The notes below the pieces were generated by a model that saw nothing but the letters and a program-made list of their open reading frames with translations, was not told the DNA's origin and made no database searches. The position numbers were made by a program, and so were the translations under genes. A stretch of DNA of 14,597 bases, from assembly GCA_949296785.1 (NCBI GenBank), contig CASFRQ010000066.1:1-14597 (forward strand), given 5' to 3'. Origin of the DNA: an uncultured Alphaproteobacteria bacterium (GTDB taxonomy: Bacteria; Pseudomonadota; Alphaproteobacteria; CASFRQ01; SAAU01). Shown here piece by piece: positions 1 through 6,063 of the stretch (position 1 is the stretch's first letter; each line of letters starts with the position of its first letter).

Positions 1-43
1 AGGAAAAGAAAGAAGGGCTCCCAAAAAACACAAAGAGTACCTT

Positions 44-523
44 TTATTCAAAATCCTCATTAAACAGCCAATAAATTTTATATCTGTTAAATTTCCAGCC
101 GTTTCTTTTATGCATTGAGACAGAAGCTTTATTATCCGTTAATATTTGAGAAAAGACAGATTCCTCCAAAATTTTAAAAAGCTCTTCTTCCAGCAAAGAA
201 GCGTAATTTTTACGACGACACTCCGGTTTTGTATATAAAAGGCCAAGACTTCCGTCAACATGAATGCCGGCATAAGAAACCGCTTCCCCGTTGACTTTGT
301 AGACAAAAATCCCGTTTCTGTCGCGCATTTTAAAAATTTCTTCCTCTTTTACTCCATAAGTTTCGGCAATCCGCTTAATTTCTTCATCCGTAGGATGCGA
401 CAGGTTAGCGAGACCTTTCACCTTTTTATGATGGCATTGAAAGCAAATTTGATGATGTTTAGATTTATTTGTCTTAAAAAAGAAATCAAAAACACTTTTA
501 TTGGATGTTTCTAATCTCTCCAT
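44..523 (-). CDS. GNAT-family N-acetyltransferase, probably 5'-damaged
   Basis: The product from the first ATG (159 aa) has the GNAT acetyl-CoA-binding signature around residues 96-110 (LLYTKPECRRKNYASLL) and the typical later part TDNKASVSMHKRNGWKF (129-145), so it should transfer an acyl group from acyl-CoA to an unknown amine. A Cys/His-rich patch (ICFQCHH, 26-32) is unusual. No Shine-Dalgarno sequence precedes this ATG. The frame stays open and reads like protein for another 50 codons upstream, to a TGA at 674-676, without an ATG, GTG or TTG start. The native gene was therefore probably longer and has lost its start through a frameshift or rearrangement. It may still be expressed from the internal ATG, but a decaying gene is at least as likely. 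The family call is firm; the start and functionality are not. Confidence 0.6.
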   Translation of the reverse strand: MERLETSNKSVFDFFFKTNKSKHHQICFQCHHKKVKGLANLSHPTDEEIKRIAETYGVKEEEIFKMRDRNGIFVYKVNGEAVSYAGIHVDGSLGLLYTKPECRRKNYASLLEEELFKILEESVFSQILTDNKASVSMHKRNGWKFNRYKIYWLFNEDFE

Positions 524-795
524 ATCCCGATGTTTTAATTTGCCGATGATGATTTCGGCGTTTCCTTCGGCTACATATGTATGAAAGCGCCGATTAAAAA
601 TAATCAGGGCATCCCTTTGAGCACAGATAATTTCGTTTTCCGATTTTAAAGCCGCTTGACATGCGGCATATTTTCAATTTTTATTTTTCTGTTGTGGCTG
701 TTATTCTCTTTTTCTCCTTTTTATTGTCTTTTTAAAATATCATTTAAAAATAACATATTCTTTTAGGGGAAAAACGCAACTTAAATCTTTTTGAA

Positions 796-825
796 CCCCC
801 CTCCCCCGTCAAAAAAGGGGAGAGG
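796..825 (-). other. Hairpin after TRL-like remnant (copy A)
   Basis: CTCCCC (801-806) and GGGGAG (817-822) pair around a 10-nt loop, and the stem extends outward by pairs that need G-U in the minus-strand RNA. It is the counterpart of the hairpin at 1835-1859 after the intact gene. It may be a 3'-end stabiliser or processing hairpin. No U-tract follows on the minus strand. Confidence 0.45.
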
Positions 826-847
826 CTTTCTTAATTCAAGATTAACT

Positions 848-1037
848 TTAATATCCGTATACGCGGATACAGTTTTTGGAGAACAAAATAAAATTCTTAT
901 AAGAATAATCATAATTTGTCAGCTGACTGATTTGTGCTTTTTTAATGGCCTGGGTCATTTTAATATCTCCGAAAGGACCGATGAGGTCAAATAAAGAGTA
1001 GGAACAGGATTCCCCTTCTTTAAGACGGTCAATACAT
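848..1037 (-). pseudogene. Remnant of TRL-like lipoprotein gene (C-terminal part only)
   Basis: Read on the minus strand, this piece encodes DRLKEGESCSYSLFDLIGPF and continues to the same terminal residues (CIRVYGY) and stop as the intact lipoprotein at 1881-2201, with a few substitutions. The signal peptide and lipobox half is missing. Upstream the frame runs into a TAA near 1090 with no ATG, so no start is available. It is a partial duplicate of the neighbouring gene, left on the far side of the prepilin. No function is expected from the protein. Confidence 0.8.
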
Positions 1038-1066
1038 ATATAATAAGGCTTTATGCCGTAAGATGA

Positions 1067-1086
1067 GGGGGCAATTTTTTGCCCCC
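1067..1086 (-). terminator. Possible terminator downstream of prepilin 1
   Basis: GGGGGCAA and TTGCCCCC form a perfect 8-bp stem with a 4-nt loop, 88 nt past the prepilin stop. On the minus strand it is followed only by TCATCTTAC, a poor U-tract. It is a weak terminator or a stabilising hairpin. Confidence 0.4.
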
Positions 1087-1173
1087 ATTATCAGATTTGT
1101 ATTGAGAAAATCCTCTGCCTGTTTATCATAATAAGCATAACAGGGTTCTTAATAAATCACAGTCTAAAACCGT

Positions 1174-1749
1174 TTAAGCAGAAGGAGATGCCGACTCTGG
1201 TTCTTCTTGAATGAAACTGTTGGAGTCTATAATATGCAAGTCCAAAGATATAGGGTCGGCTTTGGAACAAAGAGCAATCGCTTCGGAAGTTCCGGTTCTT
1301 TTGGAATAGTAAGTGGAGGTACTGCCCGAAGATTGCGTGATTGTGGTTCCTTTTCCCCAGTCTATTTTGGCCACCTCCCGGCAGACATCGGACGGAAGAG
1401 AGACTATATGGATATAAATAGCCGTGGCGCCCCCGTCTTTATGTTCCCACCGATAAACACCCGCCGTCTGAAAAGTACCGAAAACGCCGGCAGCCTCCTC
1501 CAAAGGAGACAAATCAAATCCACTTAGTTTCCCTTCTCCTACCGCGTTTTGAAAAGGATAAAGTGTCCGGATATCCGTTACAAGGTATTGCAGTTCTTCT
1601 ATAAATCTTTGAATTCTGATTTTCCGCATCGCCATATTATAACCGGCTAACCCGCCAACGGATAAGACCCCTACGATAGCCAACACGCCCAACATTTCTA
1701 TCATGGATCGGCCGGATTGATGAACTGTTTTTTTCTTCTTTCCCTTCAT
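1174..1749 (-). CDS. Type IV prepilin-like protein 1 (orphan pseudopilin)
   Basis: This is a 191-aa protein with a class III (prepilin) signal: a short lysine-rich leader, cleavage expected at Gly13/Arg14, Glu at +5 of the mature protein (E18), then a hydrophobic helix (IEMLGVLAIVGVLSVGGL). Mature type IV pilins or pseudopilins assemble into periplasmic or surface filaments after PilD-type processing. The globular part carries one Cys pair (C123 and C161) that could close a C-terminal disulfide loop, and ends in a Ser/Glu-rich tail. AGAGGG lies 5 nt before the ATG. No assembly ATPase, platform protein or peptidase gene lies in the window, so it must use machinery encoded elsewhere. It is paralogous to 12231-12725 over the first ~60 residues, and the leaders are also related. 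The prepilin class is firm; its filament role is unknown. Confidence 0.85.
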   Translation of the reverse strand: MKGKKKKTVHQSGRSMIEMLGVLAIVGVLSVGGLAGYNMAMRKIRIQRFIEELQYLVTDIRTLYPFQNAVGEGKLSGFDLSPLEEAAGVFGTFQTAGVYRWEHKDGGATAIYIHIVSLPSDVCREVAKIDWGKGTTITQSSGSTSTYYSKRTGTSEAIALCSKADPISLDLHIIDSNSFIQEEPESASPSA

Positions 1750-1833
1750 TTTTTCCCTCTATTTTGTTACTTTTTAAGGGCCGTTTAAAAAAAACATATT
1801 CTTTTAGAGGAAAAAACGCAACTTAAATCTTTT
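1750..1833 (-). promoter_or_regulatory. AT-rich leader of prepilin 1 with dyad
   Basis: Upstream of the prepilin lies the dyad TTTAAACGGCCCTTAAA (minus strand, 1773-1789), then AAAAGTAACAAAATAGAGGG and the ATG. The same layout (dyad, AAAAAG-ACAA, purine-rich RBS) precedes prepilin 2 at 12193-12230, and a third copy sits at 731-748. The dyad could be an operator or an mRNA structure; no clear sigma-70 promoter is visible. Confidence 0.45.
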
Positions 1834-2079
1834 TGCCCCCCTTCAAAAAGAAGAGAGGCCTTTTTAATTCAAGATTAACTTTAATATCCGTATACGCGGA
1901 TACAGTTTTTGGAGAACAAAATAAAATTCTTATAAGAATAATCATAATTTGTCACCTGATTGATTCGTGCTTTTTTAATGGCCTGGGTCATTTTAATATC
2001 TCCGAAAGGACCGATGAGCCCAAATAAAGAGTAGGAACAGGATTCCCCTTCTTTAATGCGGTCCACATATGAATAATCA
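1773..2079. repeat. Direct repeat copy B
   Basis: This is the partner of repeat A (731-1048). It includes the 3' part of the intact TRL-like gene, the hairpin at 1835-1859 and the AT-rich leader of prepilin 1. Homology to copy A fades upstream of about 2079, where the N-terminal half of the lipoprotein gene is unique to this copy. Confidence 0.85.
1835..1859 (-). other. Hairpin after TRL-like gene (copy B)
   Basis: The arms 1835-1844 and 1850-1859 with a 5-nt loop pair along 10 positions, two of which are G-U pairs only in minus-strand RNA (they would be C-A on the plus strand). This implies the minus-strand transcript is the functional form. It lies 22 nt past the lipoprotein stop. No U-tract follows, so it may stabilise or process the message before the prepilin gene. 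Confidence 0.45.
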
Positions 2080-2201
2080 ACCTGGTCCAGTTGAATATTC
2101 ATCCCGCCTCCGGTCGGTTGTCTGACCGTGGAACAAGAAGTTAAAAAACTTATTCCGGCAAAAAATACCAAAACCGATAAAAATGATTTTCTTTTTTTCA
2201 T
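1881..2201 (-). CDS. TRL-like family lipoprotein
   Basis: From the ATG at 2201 the product is a 106-aa lipoprotein: a Lys/Arg-rich n-region, a hydrophobic stretch, and lipobox LTSC with lipidated Cys23. The mature part carries the pattern EGESCSYSLFGLIGPFGDIK and then an AIKKARI segment. I recognise this as the TRL (tRNA-associated locus)-like family of small envelope lipoproteins, whose function is unknown. An earlier in-frame ATG at 2210 exists, but AGGA sits only 8 nt before the 2201 ATG and overlaps the earlier one, so 2201 is preferred. The gene follows a structured RNA and intrinsic terminator by 24 nt, leaving no room for its own promoter unless one overlaps the terminator. Expression by terminator read-through is likely. 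Its 3' end is duplicated at 848-1037. Confidence 0.75.
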   Translation of the reverse strand: MKKRKSFLSVLVFFAGISFLTSCSTVRQPTGGGMNIQLDQVDYSYVDRIKEGESCSYSLFGLIGPFGDIKMTQAIKKARINQVTNYDYSYKNFILFSKNCIRVYGY

Positions 2202-2224
2202 TTCCAACATCCTTTTTTCTTGTT

Positions 2225-2248
2225 AAACAAAACCCGCCGAAAGGCGGG
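2225..2248 (-). terminator. Intrinsic terminator just upstream of TRL-like gene
   Basis: On the minus strand CCCGCC-TTTC-GGCGGG forms a 6-bp GC stem with a tetraloop, followed immediately by TTTTGTTT. It ends 24 nt before the lipoprotein start codon, so it acts either as the end of a small RNA or as an attenuator. Confidence 0.8.
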
Positions 2249-2424
2249 CGGATGTTCAGAAACCGTATAGACACAGACGGCTCGGCTTATTTGGCCGAAA
2301 CCTTATTCGCCGACATCCGCCCTTTTGGACAGAAATCGGCACATTTATTTCAAGTCGTGTGCGTACGACCGTGTCTAATTTTCAGGGTTTCTGACGCCCT
2401 CGGCATACTTTTCTTTATACGCCT
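2225..2424 (-). ncRNA. Candidate structured leader RNA / attenuator or small RNA
   Basis: The minus-strand RNA has several perfect inverted repeats. A long-range helix pairs GGTTTCTGA (plus-strand 2386-2394) with 2256-2264 (9 bp). It continues as 2371-2377 with 2268-2274 (7 bp) and closes with 2395-2399 against 2246-2250. Inside are hairpins at 2354-2369 (5 bp), 2309-2340 (5 bp) and 2282-2298 (5 bp). The large loop of the second hairpin contains a segment (2313-2322) perfectly complementary over 10 bp to 2246-2255. Those bases overlap the 5' arm of the terminator at 2246-2248, so the pseudoknot and full terminator pairing compete. No protein-coding frame of substance covers it. I do not recognise it as tmRNA, RNase P, 6S, SRP RNA or a known riboswitch. 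A cis-acting switch for the lipoprotein is my favoured reading; a free-standing sRNA is the alternative. Confidence 0.55.
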
Positions 2425-2430
2425 GTTTTT

Positions 2431-2459
2431 AAATTAAAAGAAAACAAACCTGATGTAAA
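2431..2459 (-). promoter_or_regulatory. Candidate sigma-70 promoter for the structured RNA
   Basis: On the minus strand TTTACA (2454-2459) and TAATTT (2431-2436) are separated by 17 nt, placing initiation near 2424. A TATAAA at 2414-2419 is an alternative -10, which would start the RNA nearer 2407. The match is only fair. Confidence 0.4.
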
Positions 2460-2574
2460 GAATATTTTATTACATGCGATTTTTAATCCGGGAATGGTAT
2501 CATCTCAACTCAAAACCATATTGCCTTCCTTACAAAGGGGCTTTATCCTTTTTTTACTTAAAAAGGGGGAAAAT

Positions 2575-3306
2575 ATGAAATTAACAGATTTTGCGCCGAC
2601 CGTTTTTAAAAGTTTTAACGCCTGTTTTTTTACGGGACTTTTGTTGCTGGCTCTTTTTGATCCGTTTGCAAGGATGTATGCCGTCGGCCCCGATAAGGAT
2701 ATTTTTACCTTTTTTATCATACCTGTTTTTAACGGGCTGTTGTGTATGGGAGTTGTGACATTTTTTAATTATTTTCTGTCAAAGCATACCTTTTTGAAAA
2801 TCATTTCTCTGCCGGAAAAACAAAGATTGCAAATCGTTGCCTTTACGGCCGGTTTTTTATGCATTTTCATCAGTACGAAAACCGGCACTCTTTTGTTAGG
2901 GATTTTTGTCATTTACTTGACTATAAAAAAAATAAAGACTTTCGGGGAAAAAATGGCCTCTCTTTTAAAAGCAAACGCCATTGCCACTGCGCGAGATGTC
3001 GGAGATTTCTTCAGTTTCTTCATAGACTTGATTATTACCTTTTCTCTTGTCAACCTGACTTTGCATGTTGCGGAAAAAACCGCCTCCTCCGCCAGCAGCT
3101 TTAATTTCGGAGATAATGTCGGAACCATATTCAACACGCTTTACTTCACTGTCGTGACCATGACCACCGTCGGATACGGAGACATTACCCCTCAGACATA
3201 CTTGTCAAAGATTATTGTCGTCCTTGAATGTTTAACCAGTTATGTTATGTTCGGACTGATGATAGGCATTCTTTCAAGAGGCGTTGATTTTAATAAAGAC
3301 TCTTAA
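2575..3306 (+). CDS. Two-TM-pore potassium channel protein
   Basis: This 243-aa membrane protein ends in a classic Ion_trans_2 pore module: a transmembrane helix at about 146-164, a pore helix at about 184-196, selectivity filter TVGYGD at 198-203, and a last helix at about 212-234. Three or four further hydrophobic segments precede it (about 12-30, 44-68 and 86-118). It should conduct K+ through the inner membrane. There is no C-terminal RCK/TrkA_N regulatory domain, since the protein ends eight residues after the last helix, so gating is not evident. The ATG at 2575 is chosen because GGGGGA lies 5 nt upstream; the in-frame ATG at 2494 has no ribosome site. The MFS gene follows after 17 nt, so the two are probably cotranscribed. 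Confidence 0.85.
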   Translation: MKLTDFAPTVFKSFNACFFTGLLLLALFDPFARMYAVGPDKDIFTFFIIPVFNGLLCMGVVTFFNYFLSKHTFLKIISLPEKQRLQIVAFTAGFLCIFISTKTGTLLLGIFVIYLTIKKIKTFGEKMASLLKANAIATARDVGDFFSFFIDLIITFSLVNLTLHVAEKTASSASSFNFGDNVGTIFNTLYFTVVTMTTVGYGDITPQTYLSKIIVVLECLTSYVMFGLMIGILSRGVDFNKDS

Positions 3307-3323
3307 ACAGCAAGGAGAGAAAA

Positions 3324-4511
3324 ATGTCATTTTTCAAAAAGCTTCCGCTTTCTATTTTAGCATTAACCTTATCGGCATTTTGCATCGGTTCCGGCGAATT
3401 TGTCATCATGGGGCTGTTGGTGGAATTATCCAAAGACTTAAGTGTCACGATAGACCAGGCCGGCCTGCTGGTCACGGCATACGCTTTAGGCGTTGTCATC
3501 GGAGGTCCTCTGGTTGCCGTTTTAACTTTAAAACTGCCGAAGAAACAAACTCTCGTAGGCCTTGTTTGTGTTTTTGTCCTCGGTAATATTTTATGCGCGC
3601 TTTCCGCCGATTACACTCTTCTGATGCTGTCAAGAATAGTGACAGCCAGCTGCCACGGCACATTTTTCGGATTAGCCACCGTCGCTGCCATGAAAATGGT
3701 TCCGCGGGATAAACAGGCCGGCGCCGTCGCTTTAGTCTTTATGGGAACAACTTTGGCCAATATGCTGGGCGTGCCGTTGGGAACGGCTTTTGGAATTTCT
3801 TTCGGTTGGCGCTCTACTTTTTGGACGGTTGCGGGATTGGGATTTATTTCCGTTCTCGGGCTGATAAAATATTTGCCCGGAAATATGCCGGCCGAAGATG
3901 TCAACTTAAAGCAGGAACTGGGCGTTTTTAAAAAGAGAGACGTTCAAATCCCCCTCCTGCTATCCGCTCTTTTGAACGGCGGGTTGTTCGTCGTTTACAC
4001 TTATATTTCTCCTTTGTTAATGAATGTTCTGCAAGTCCCCGAAGGCCATTTAAGCACCGTCCTTTTAATTTTCGGCGTCGGTTTGCCTATCGGGACATAT
4101 ATCGGCGGACGGTTGGGCGATTGGAATCTTTTACGTTCCTTAATGATTTTATTCACGTCCCTCATCGGAATTTTAATTGTTCTGTATCTTTCTTTCCCGC
4201 ATCAGATTATCGGCATTACTCTGATTTTCTTCTGGTGCATGATGATTTTCACGGTGGCGCCGATGTTGCAGCTGATGGCTATTCAAAATTCCGGAGACGC
4301 GCCGCATTTAAGCTCCACTTTCAACCAAAGCGCTTTTAACCTGGGCAACGCATTCGGCGCATGGGTCGGCAGTATTCTTTTAAGCAGGCATTTTAAATTG
4401 GAGCATCTTCCTCTGGCGGCTATTCTTTTCTTTGTCTTAGGATTGATTTTAGTTTCCTACTATAAAACACGATTAACAAAAAAAGAAAAAATTCCGCTAA
4501 AATCCGGTTGA
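3324..4511 (+). CDS. MFS drug/sugar efflux transporter, AraJ/YdhP-like (DHA1)
   Basis: This 395-aa protein has about 12 hydrophobic helices, the normal size for the major facilitator superfamily. The first helix carries GEFVIMGLL (residues 24-32), typical of the AraJ/YdhP/chloramphenicol-efflux branch, and LLVTAYALGVVIGGPLVA follows as expected for helix 2. LSRIVTASCHGTFFGLATV corresponds to the helix 4 region. These proteins export small molecules by proton antiport; the substrate cannot be read from sequence. A good RBS (AAGGAG, 7 nt before the ATG) sits in the 17-nt gap after the potassium channel gene. Its stop codon overlaps the -35 box of the following tRNA promoter. The family is secure, the substrate unknown. 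Confidence 0.88.
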   Translation: MSFFKKLPLSILALTLSAFCIGSGEFVIMGLLVELSKDLSVTIDQAGLLVTAYALGVVIGGPLVAVLTLKLPKKQTLVGLVCVFVLGNILCALSADYTLLMLSRIVTASCHGTFFGLATVAAMKMVPRDKQAGAVALVFMGTTLANMLGVPLGTAFGISFGWRSTFWTVAGLGFISVLGLIKYLPGNMPAEDVNLKQELGVFKKRDVQIPLLLSALLNGGLFVVYTYISPLLMNVLQVPEGHLSTVLLIFGVGLPIGTYIGGRLGDWNLLRSLMILFTSLIGILIVLYLSFPHQIIGITLIFFWCMMIFTVAPMLQLMAIQNSGDAPHLSSTFNQSAFNLGNAFGAWVGSILLSRHFKLEHLPLAAILFFVLGLILVSYYKTRLTKKEKIPLKSG

Positions 4512-4536
4512 CAAAACAAGTCAAAAAATGTAAAAG
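4508..4536 (+). promoter_or_regulatory. tRNA-Arg promoter
   Basis: A perfect -35 TTGACA (4508-4513) and TAAAAG (4531-4536) at 17-nt spacing lie about 25 nt before the mature tRNA. The -35 overlaps the TGA stop (4509-4511) of the MFS gene. Confidence 0.65.
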
Positions 4537-4560
4537 ATAAATCATTCAAAGATTATCCGG

Positions 4561-4637
4561 GGCCCCATAGCTCAGCTGGATAGAGCAACAGCCTTCTAAG
4601 CTGTGGGTCGCACGTTCGAATCGTGCTGGGGTCACCA
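4561..4637 (+). tRNA. tRNA-Arg (anticodon UCU)
   Basis: The 77-nt cloverleaf is complete. The acceptor GGCCCCA pairs with TGGGGTC (one G-U), and the D stem is GCTC/GAGC. The anticodon stem ACAGC/GCTGT holds the loop CTTCTAA with anticodon TCT. The variable region is GGGTC, and the T stem GCACG/CGTGC holds TTCGAAT. Discriminator A is followed by an encoded CCA. It reads AGA (and AGG by wobble). It has its own promoter and a terminator right after it, so it is a single-gene transcript. Confidence 0.97.
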
Positions 4638-4643
4638 CTTCAA

Positions 4644-4672
4644 ACGGCAGGCGTTAAAACCTGTCGTTTTTT
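4644..4672 (+). terminator. Terminator of tRNA-Arg
   Basis: ACGGCAGG and CCTGTCGT form an 8-bp stem (one G-U) with an 8-nt loop, followed by a run of six T, seven bases past the tRNA CCA. Confidence 0.85.
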
Positions 4673-4701
4673 ATCGCGGCATAGTTATAACCTACGAGAT
4701 A

Positions 4702-4758
4702 ATGGCCTTACTTGATAAAATCGCGCACGATATCATCCATAAAAGAATAAGAAAATAA
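4702..4758 (+). CDS. Tiny ORF (18 aa), speculative
   Basis: An ATG-started frame encodes MALLDKIAHDIIHKRIRK and stops in TAATG, so its stop overlaps the start of the next small ORF. There is no convincing RBS, and it lies 30 nt past the tRNA terminator. It could be a leader peptide, a fragment of a broken gene or chance. Confidence 0.15.
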   Translation: MALLDKIAHDIIHKRIRK

Positions 4759-4916
4759 TGAAAAAAGGCCTTGTTTCCGTCAGGAATCCCGTTCCTTCAA
4801 TCTCATATATAAAAGAGGAGACAAATTATTACCTTACCCTTCTTTTAAAGTTCTTTGATAAACATAAAATCCCCATCCCGACAGGCTACCTCTTTCAACA
4901 GACAAAGAAAAAATAA
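4758..4916 (+). CDS. Small ORF (52 aa), hypothetical or remnant
   Basis: This 52-aa frame starts MKKGLVSVRNPVPSISYIKE and continues with a leucine/aromatic-rich centre and a basic end (QQTKKK). I recognise no family. It overlaps the preceding 18-codon frame by one base (TAATG), a layout typical of translational coupling but also of one gene split by a frameshift. The ribosome site is weak. The interval 4673-5014 holds nothing else besides this and the candidate ogt promoter. Confidence 0.25.
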   Translation: MKKGLVSVRNPVPSISYIKEETNYYLTLLLKFFDKHKIPIPTGYLFQQTKKK

Positions 4917-4946
4917 AGAAAGCTAATCTTCCAAATATTCTCTGAC

Positions 4947-4973
4947 TTGACTTTCCTTGTTATGTTTTATAAA
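4947..4973 (+). promoter_or_regulatory. Candidate ogt promoter
   Basis: TTGACT (4947-4952) and TATAAA (4968-4973) match the sigma-70 hexamers well, but the spacer is only 15 nt. They lie 42 nt before the ogt start. Confidence 0.4.
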
Positions 4974-5014
4974 CCAAAAAGAAGAAAAACAGGCGCAGAG
5001 AAAAAGAGTAAAAG

Positions 5015-5557
5015 ATGTTTTATTATACTTATGAAGACTCTCCGCTCGGGAAGCTGACATTGGCCAGCAGCGACGGGAAAAACTTAACGGGCTTATGGAT
5101 TGAAAAACAGAAATATTATGCTGAGAAAGCCCCGGATAAAAAAGAAAAAAAAGACAACCTCCCTATCTTCATTGCGACCAAAGACTGGCTTCACCGGTAT
5201 TTTAACGGGGAAAAACCGCGAATATCCGAATTGCCTTTATCTCCGGAAGGAGGAGAATTCCGCCAAATGGTTTGGAATATTCTATGCGAAATTCCGTATG
5301 GAGAAGTCTTCACCTATGGCGGCATTGCCAAGAGGATTGCTCAAAAAACCGGCAAAAAAGCCATGTCGGCTCAAGCGGTCGGCGGGGCGGTCGGACATAA
5401 CCCGATATCAATTATCATTCCCTGTCATCGCGTTGTCGGAACAAACGGCAGTTTGACAGGATATACCGGCGGATTGGATATTAAAATCAAACTCCTTGAA
5501 TTGGAAAAAGTTGACATGTCCTGCCTGTTCCGACCCAAGAAGGGAACGGCTTTGTAA
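5015..5557 (+). CDS. ogt: Methylated-DNA-[protein]-cysteine S-methyltransferase
   Basis: This 180-aa protein repairs O6-alkylguanine (and O4-alkylthymine) in DNA by moving the alkyl group irreversibly onto its own cysteine. The active-site motif IPCHRVVG places the acceptor at Cys137. Upstream are the helix-turn-helix region (GEVFTYGGIAKRIAQ, 96-110) and AQAVGGAVGHNPI (119-131) with the arginine-finger region of the family altered. The N-terminal half (YYTYEDSPLGKLTLASSDG) matches the family's RNase H-like domain. Length is normal for a stand-alone Ogt; there is no Ada regulatory domain. The ribosome site (AAGAG, 6 nt upstream) is weak but the start fits the family. It appears monocistronic, with a convergent gene ending 57 nt downstream. 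Confidence 0.93.
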   Translation: MFYYTYEDSPLGKLTLASSDGKNLTGLWIEKQKYYAEKAPDKKEKKDNLPIFIATKDWLHRYFNGEKPRISELPLSPEGGEFRQMVWNILCEIPYGEVFTYGGIAKRIAQKTGKKAMSAQAVGGAVGHNPISIIIPCHRVVGTNGSLTGYTGGLDIKIKLLELEKVDMSCLFRPKKGTAL

Positions 5558-5613
5558 CGAAACAGAAAAGGATTTTACGCATTCTTTAATATATTAAAAA
5601 TCCCGGGCTGTTT

Positions 5614-6003
5614 TTATTCCATATCCGAATAAGAACAGGCGTTGCCTTCGTAATTAAAATCAACGACAACCCCTTTTTGCATAACGAAAGTCGTTTTGCA
5701 AAAAAGATTTTGCGGGACATTGTCATACCCTTGTATATTGATAGGATCTTCAAAAGTAATATTGGCCGACGGCGGCACTTCCTCAATTTTATCCTGCATA
5801 AAAACAACCAACTGCGTATCGGCGTTTACATTGTAAATACCCGTCGGCTGCATCCCCATCGCTCGGACAAGCTGTTGTTTTGTCATCCCTTTCATGCCGG
5901 ACATCCGGTTCATATAATCCGGATGCGTCGGAACGCACGCCGCCGAACAAACGCCCCCAAAAACAACCGCTGCGCATAAAGATTTTTTTAAAAACTGCTT
6001 CAT
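5614..6003 (-). CDS. Small exported BamE/SmpA-like protein, probable lipoprotein
   Basis: The 129-aa product begins with a basic n-region and hydrophobic core (FLKKSLCAAVVFGGV) and then SAAC with Cys23, a non-classical lipobox lacking the usual Leu at -3. The mature part reads MKGMTKQQLVRAMGMQPTGI followed by TQLVVFMQ. This resembles the BamE/SmpA-type layout of a short helix with a Gly-x-Pro-like turn leading into beta-strands. Two later cysteines (102 and 123) could form a disulfide. GGGAGG lies 6 nt before the ATG. It stands alone between convergent ogt and the ParB-like gene. BamE-like proteins act in outer-membrane assembly, but membership here is by pattern only and no specific role is claimed. 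Confidence 0.6.
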   Translation of the reverse strand: MKQFLKKSLCAAVVFGGVCSAACVPTHPDYMNRMSGMKGMTKQQLVRAMGMQPTGIYNVNADTQLVVFMQDKIEEVPPSANITFEDPINIQGYDNVPQNLFCKTTFVMQKGVVVDFNYEGNACSYSDME

Positions 6004-6063
6004 TTTTTCCTCCCCCGGTCTTTTTACTTCAGCATACCGGAAAAAAGGAAAAATTTAAATACC

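Larger units (their letters stand above)
731..1048. repeat. Direct repeat copy A (TRL-like 3' end plus AT-rich leader)
   Basis: This segment matches 1773-2079 in the same orientation, with an offset of about 1,035-1,041 bp and only scattered mismatches and short indels by eye. It contains the last ~60 codons of a TRL-like gene on the minus strand, a hairpin, and an AT-rich leader bearing the dyad TTTAAAATATCATTTAAA (731-748). The two copies bracket the prepilin gene at 1174-1749. Confidence 0.85.

Noticed and set aside
791..994. Plus-strand ORF of 67 codons in repeat A, with a close relative at 1833-2027
   Set aside because: It is the antisense shadow of the TRL-like 3' end; the minus strand shows the recognisable protein, and the similarity between the two plus-strand ORFs only reflects the DNA duplication.
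1067..1088. ATG at 1088 on the minus strand as a start for the TRL-like remnant
   Set aside because: It is out of frame with the remnant; the remnant's own frame meets a TAA just upstream.
731..2079. CRISPR array or insertion sequence as explanation of the repeats
   Set aside because: There are only two long copies containing gene sequence, no short regular spacers, and no transposase gene in the window.
2225..2424. tmRNA, 6S RNA, RNase P RNA or SRP RNA
   Set aside because: No tag-peptide frame or tRNA-like ends, no RNase P or SRP consensus core, and a branched rather than rod-like fold. None could be supported by eye.
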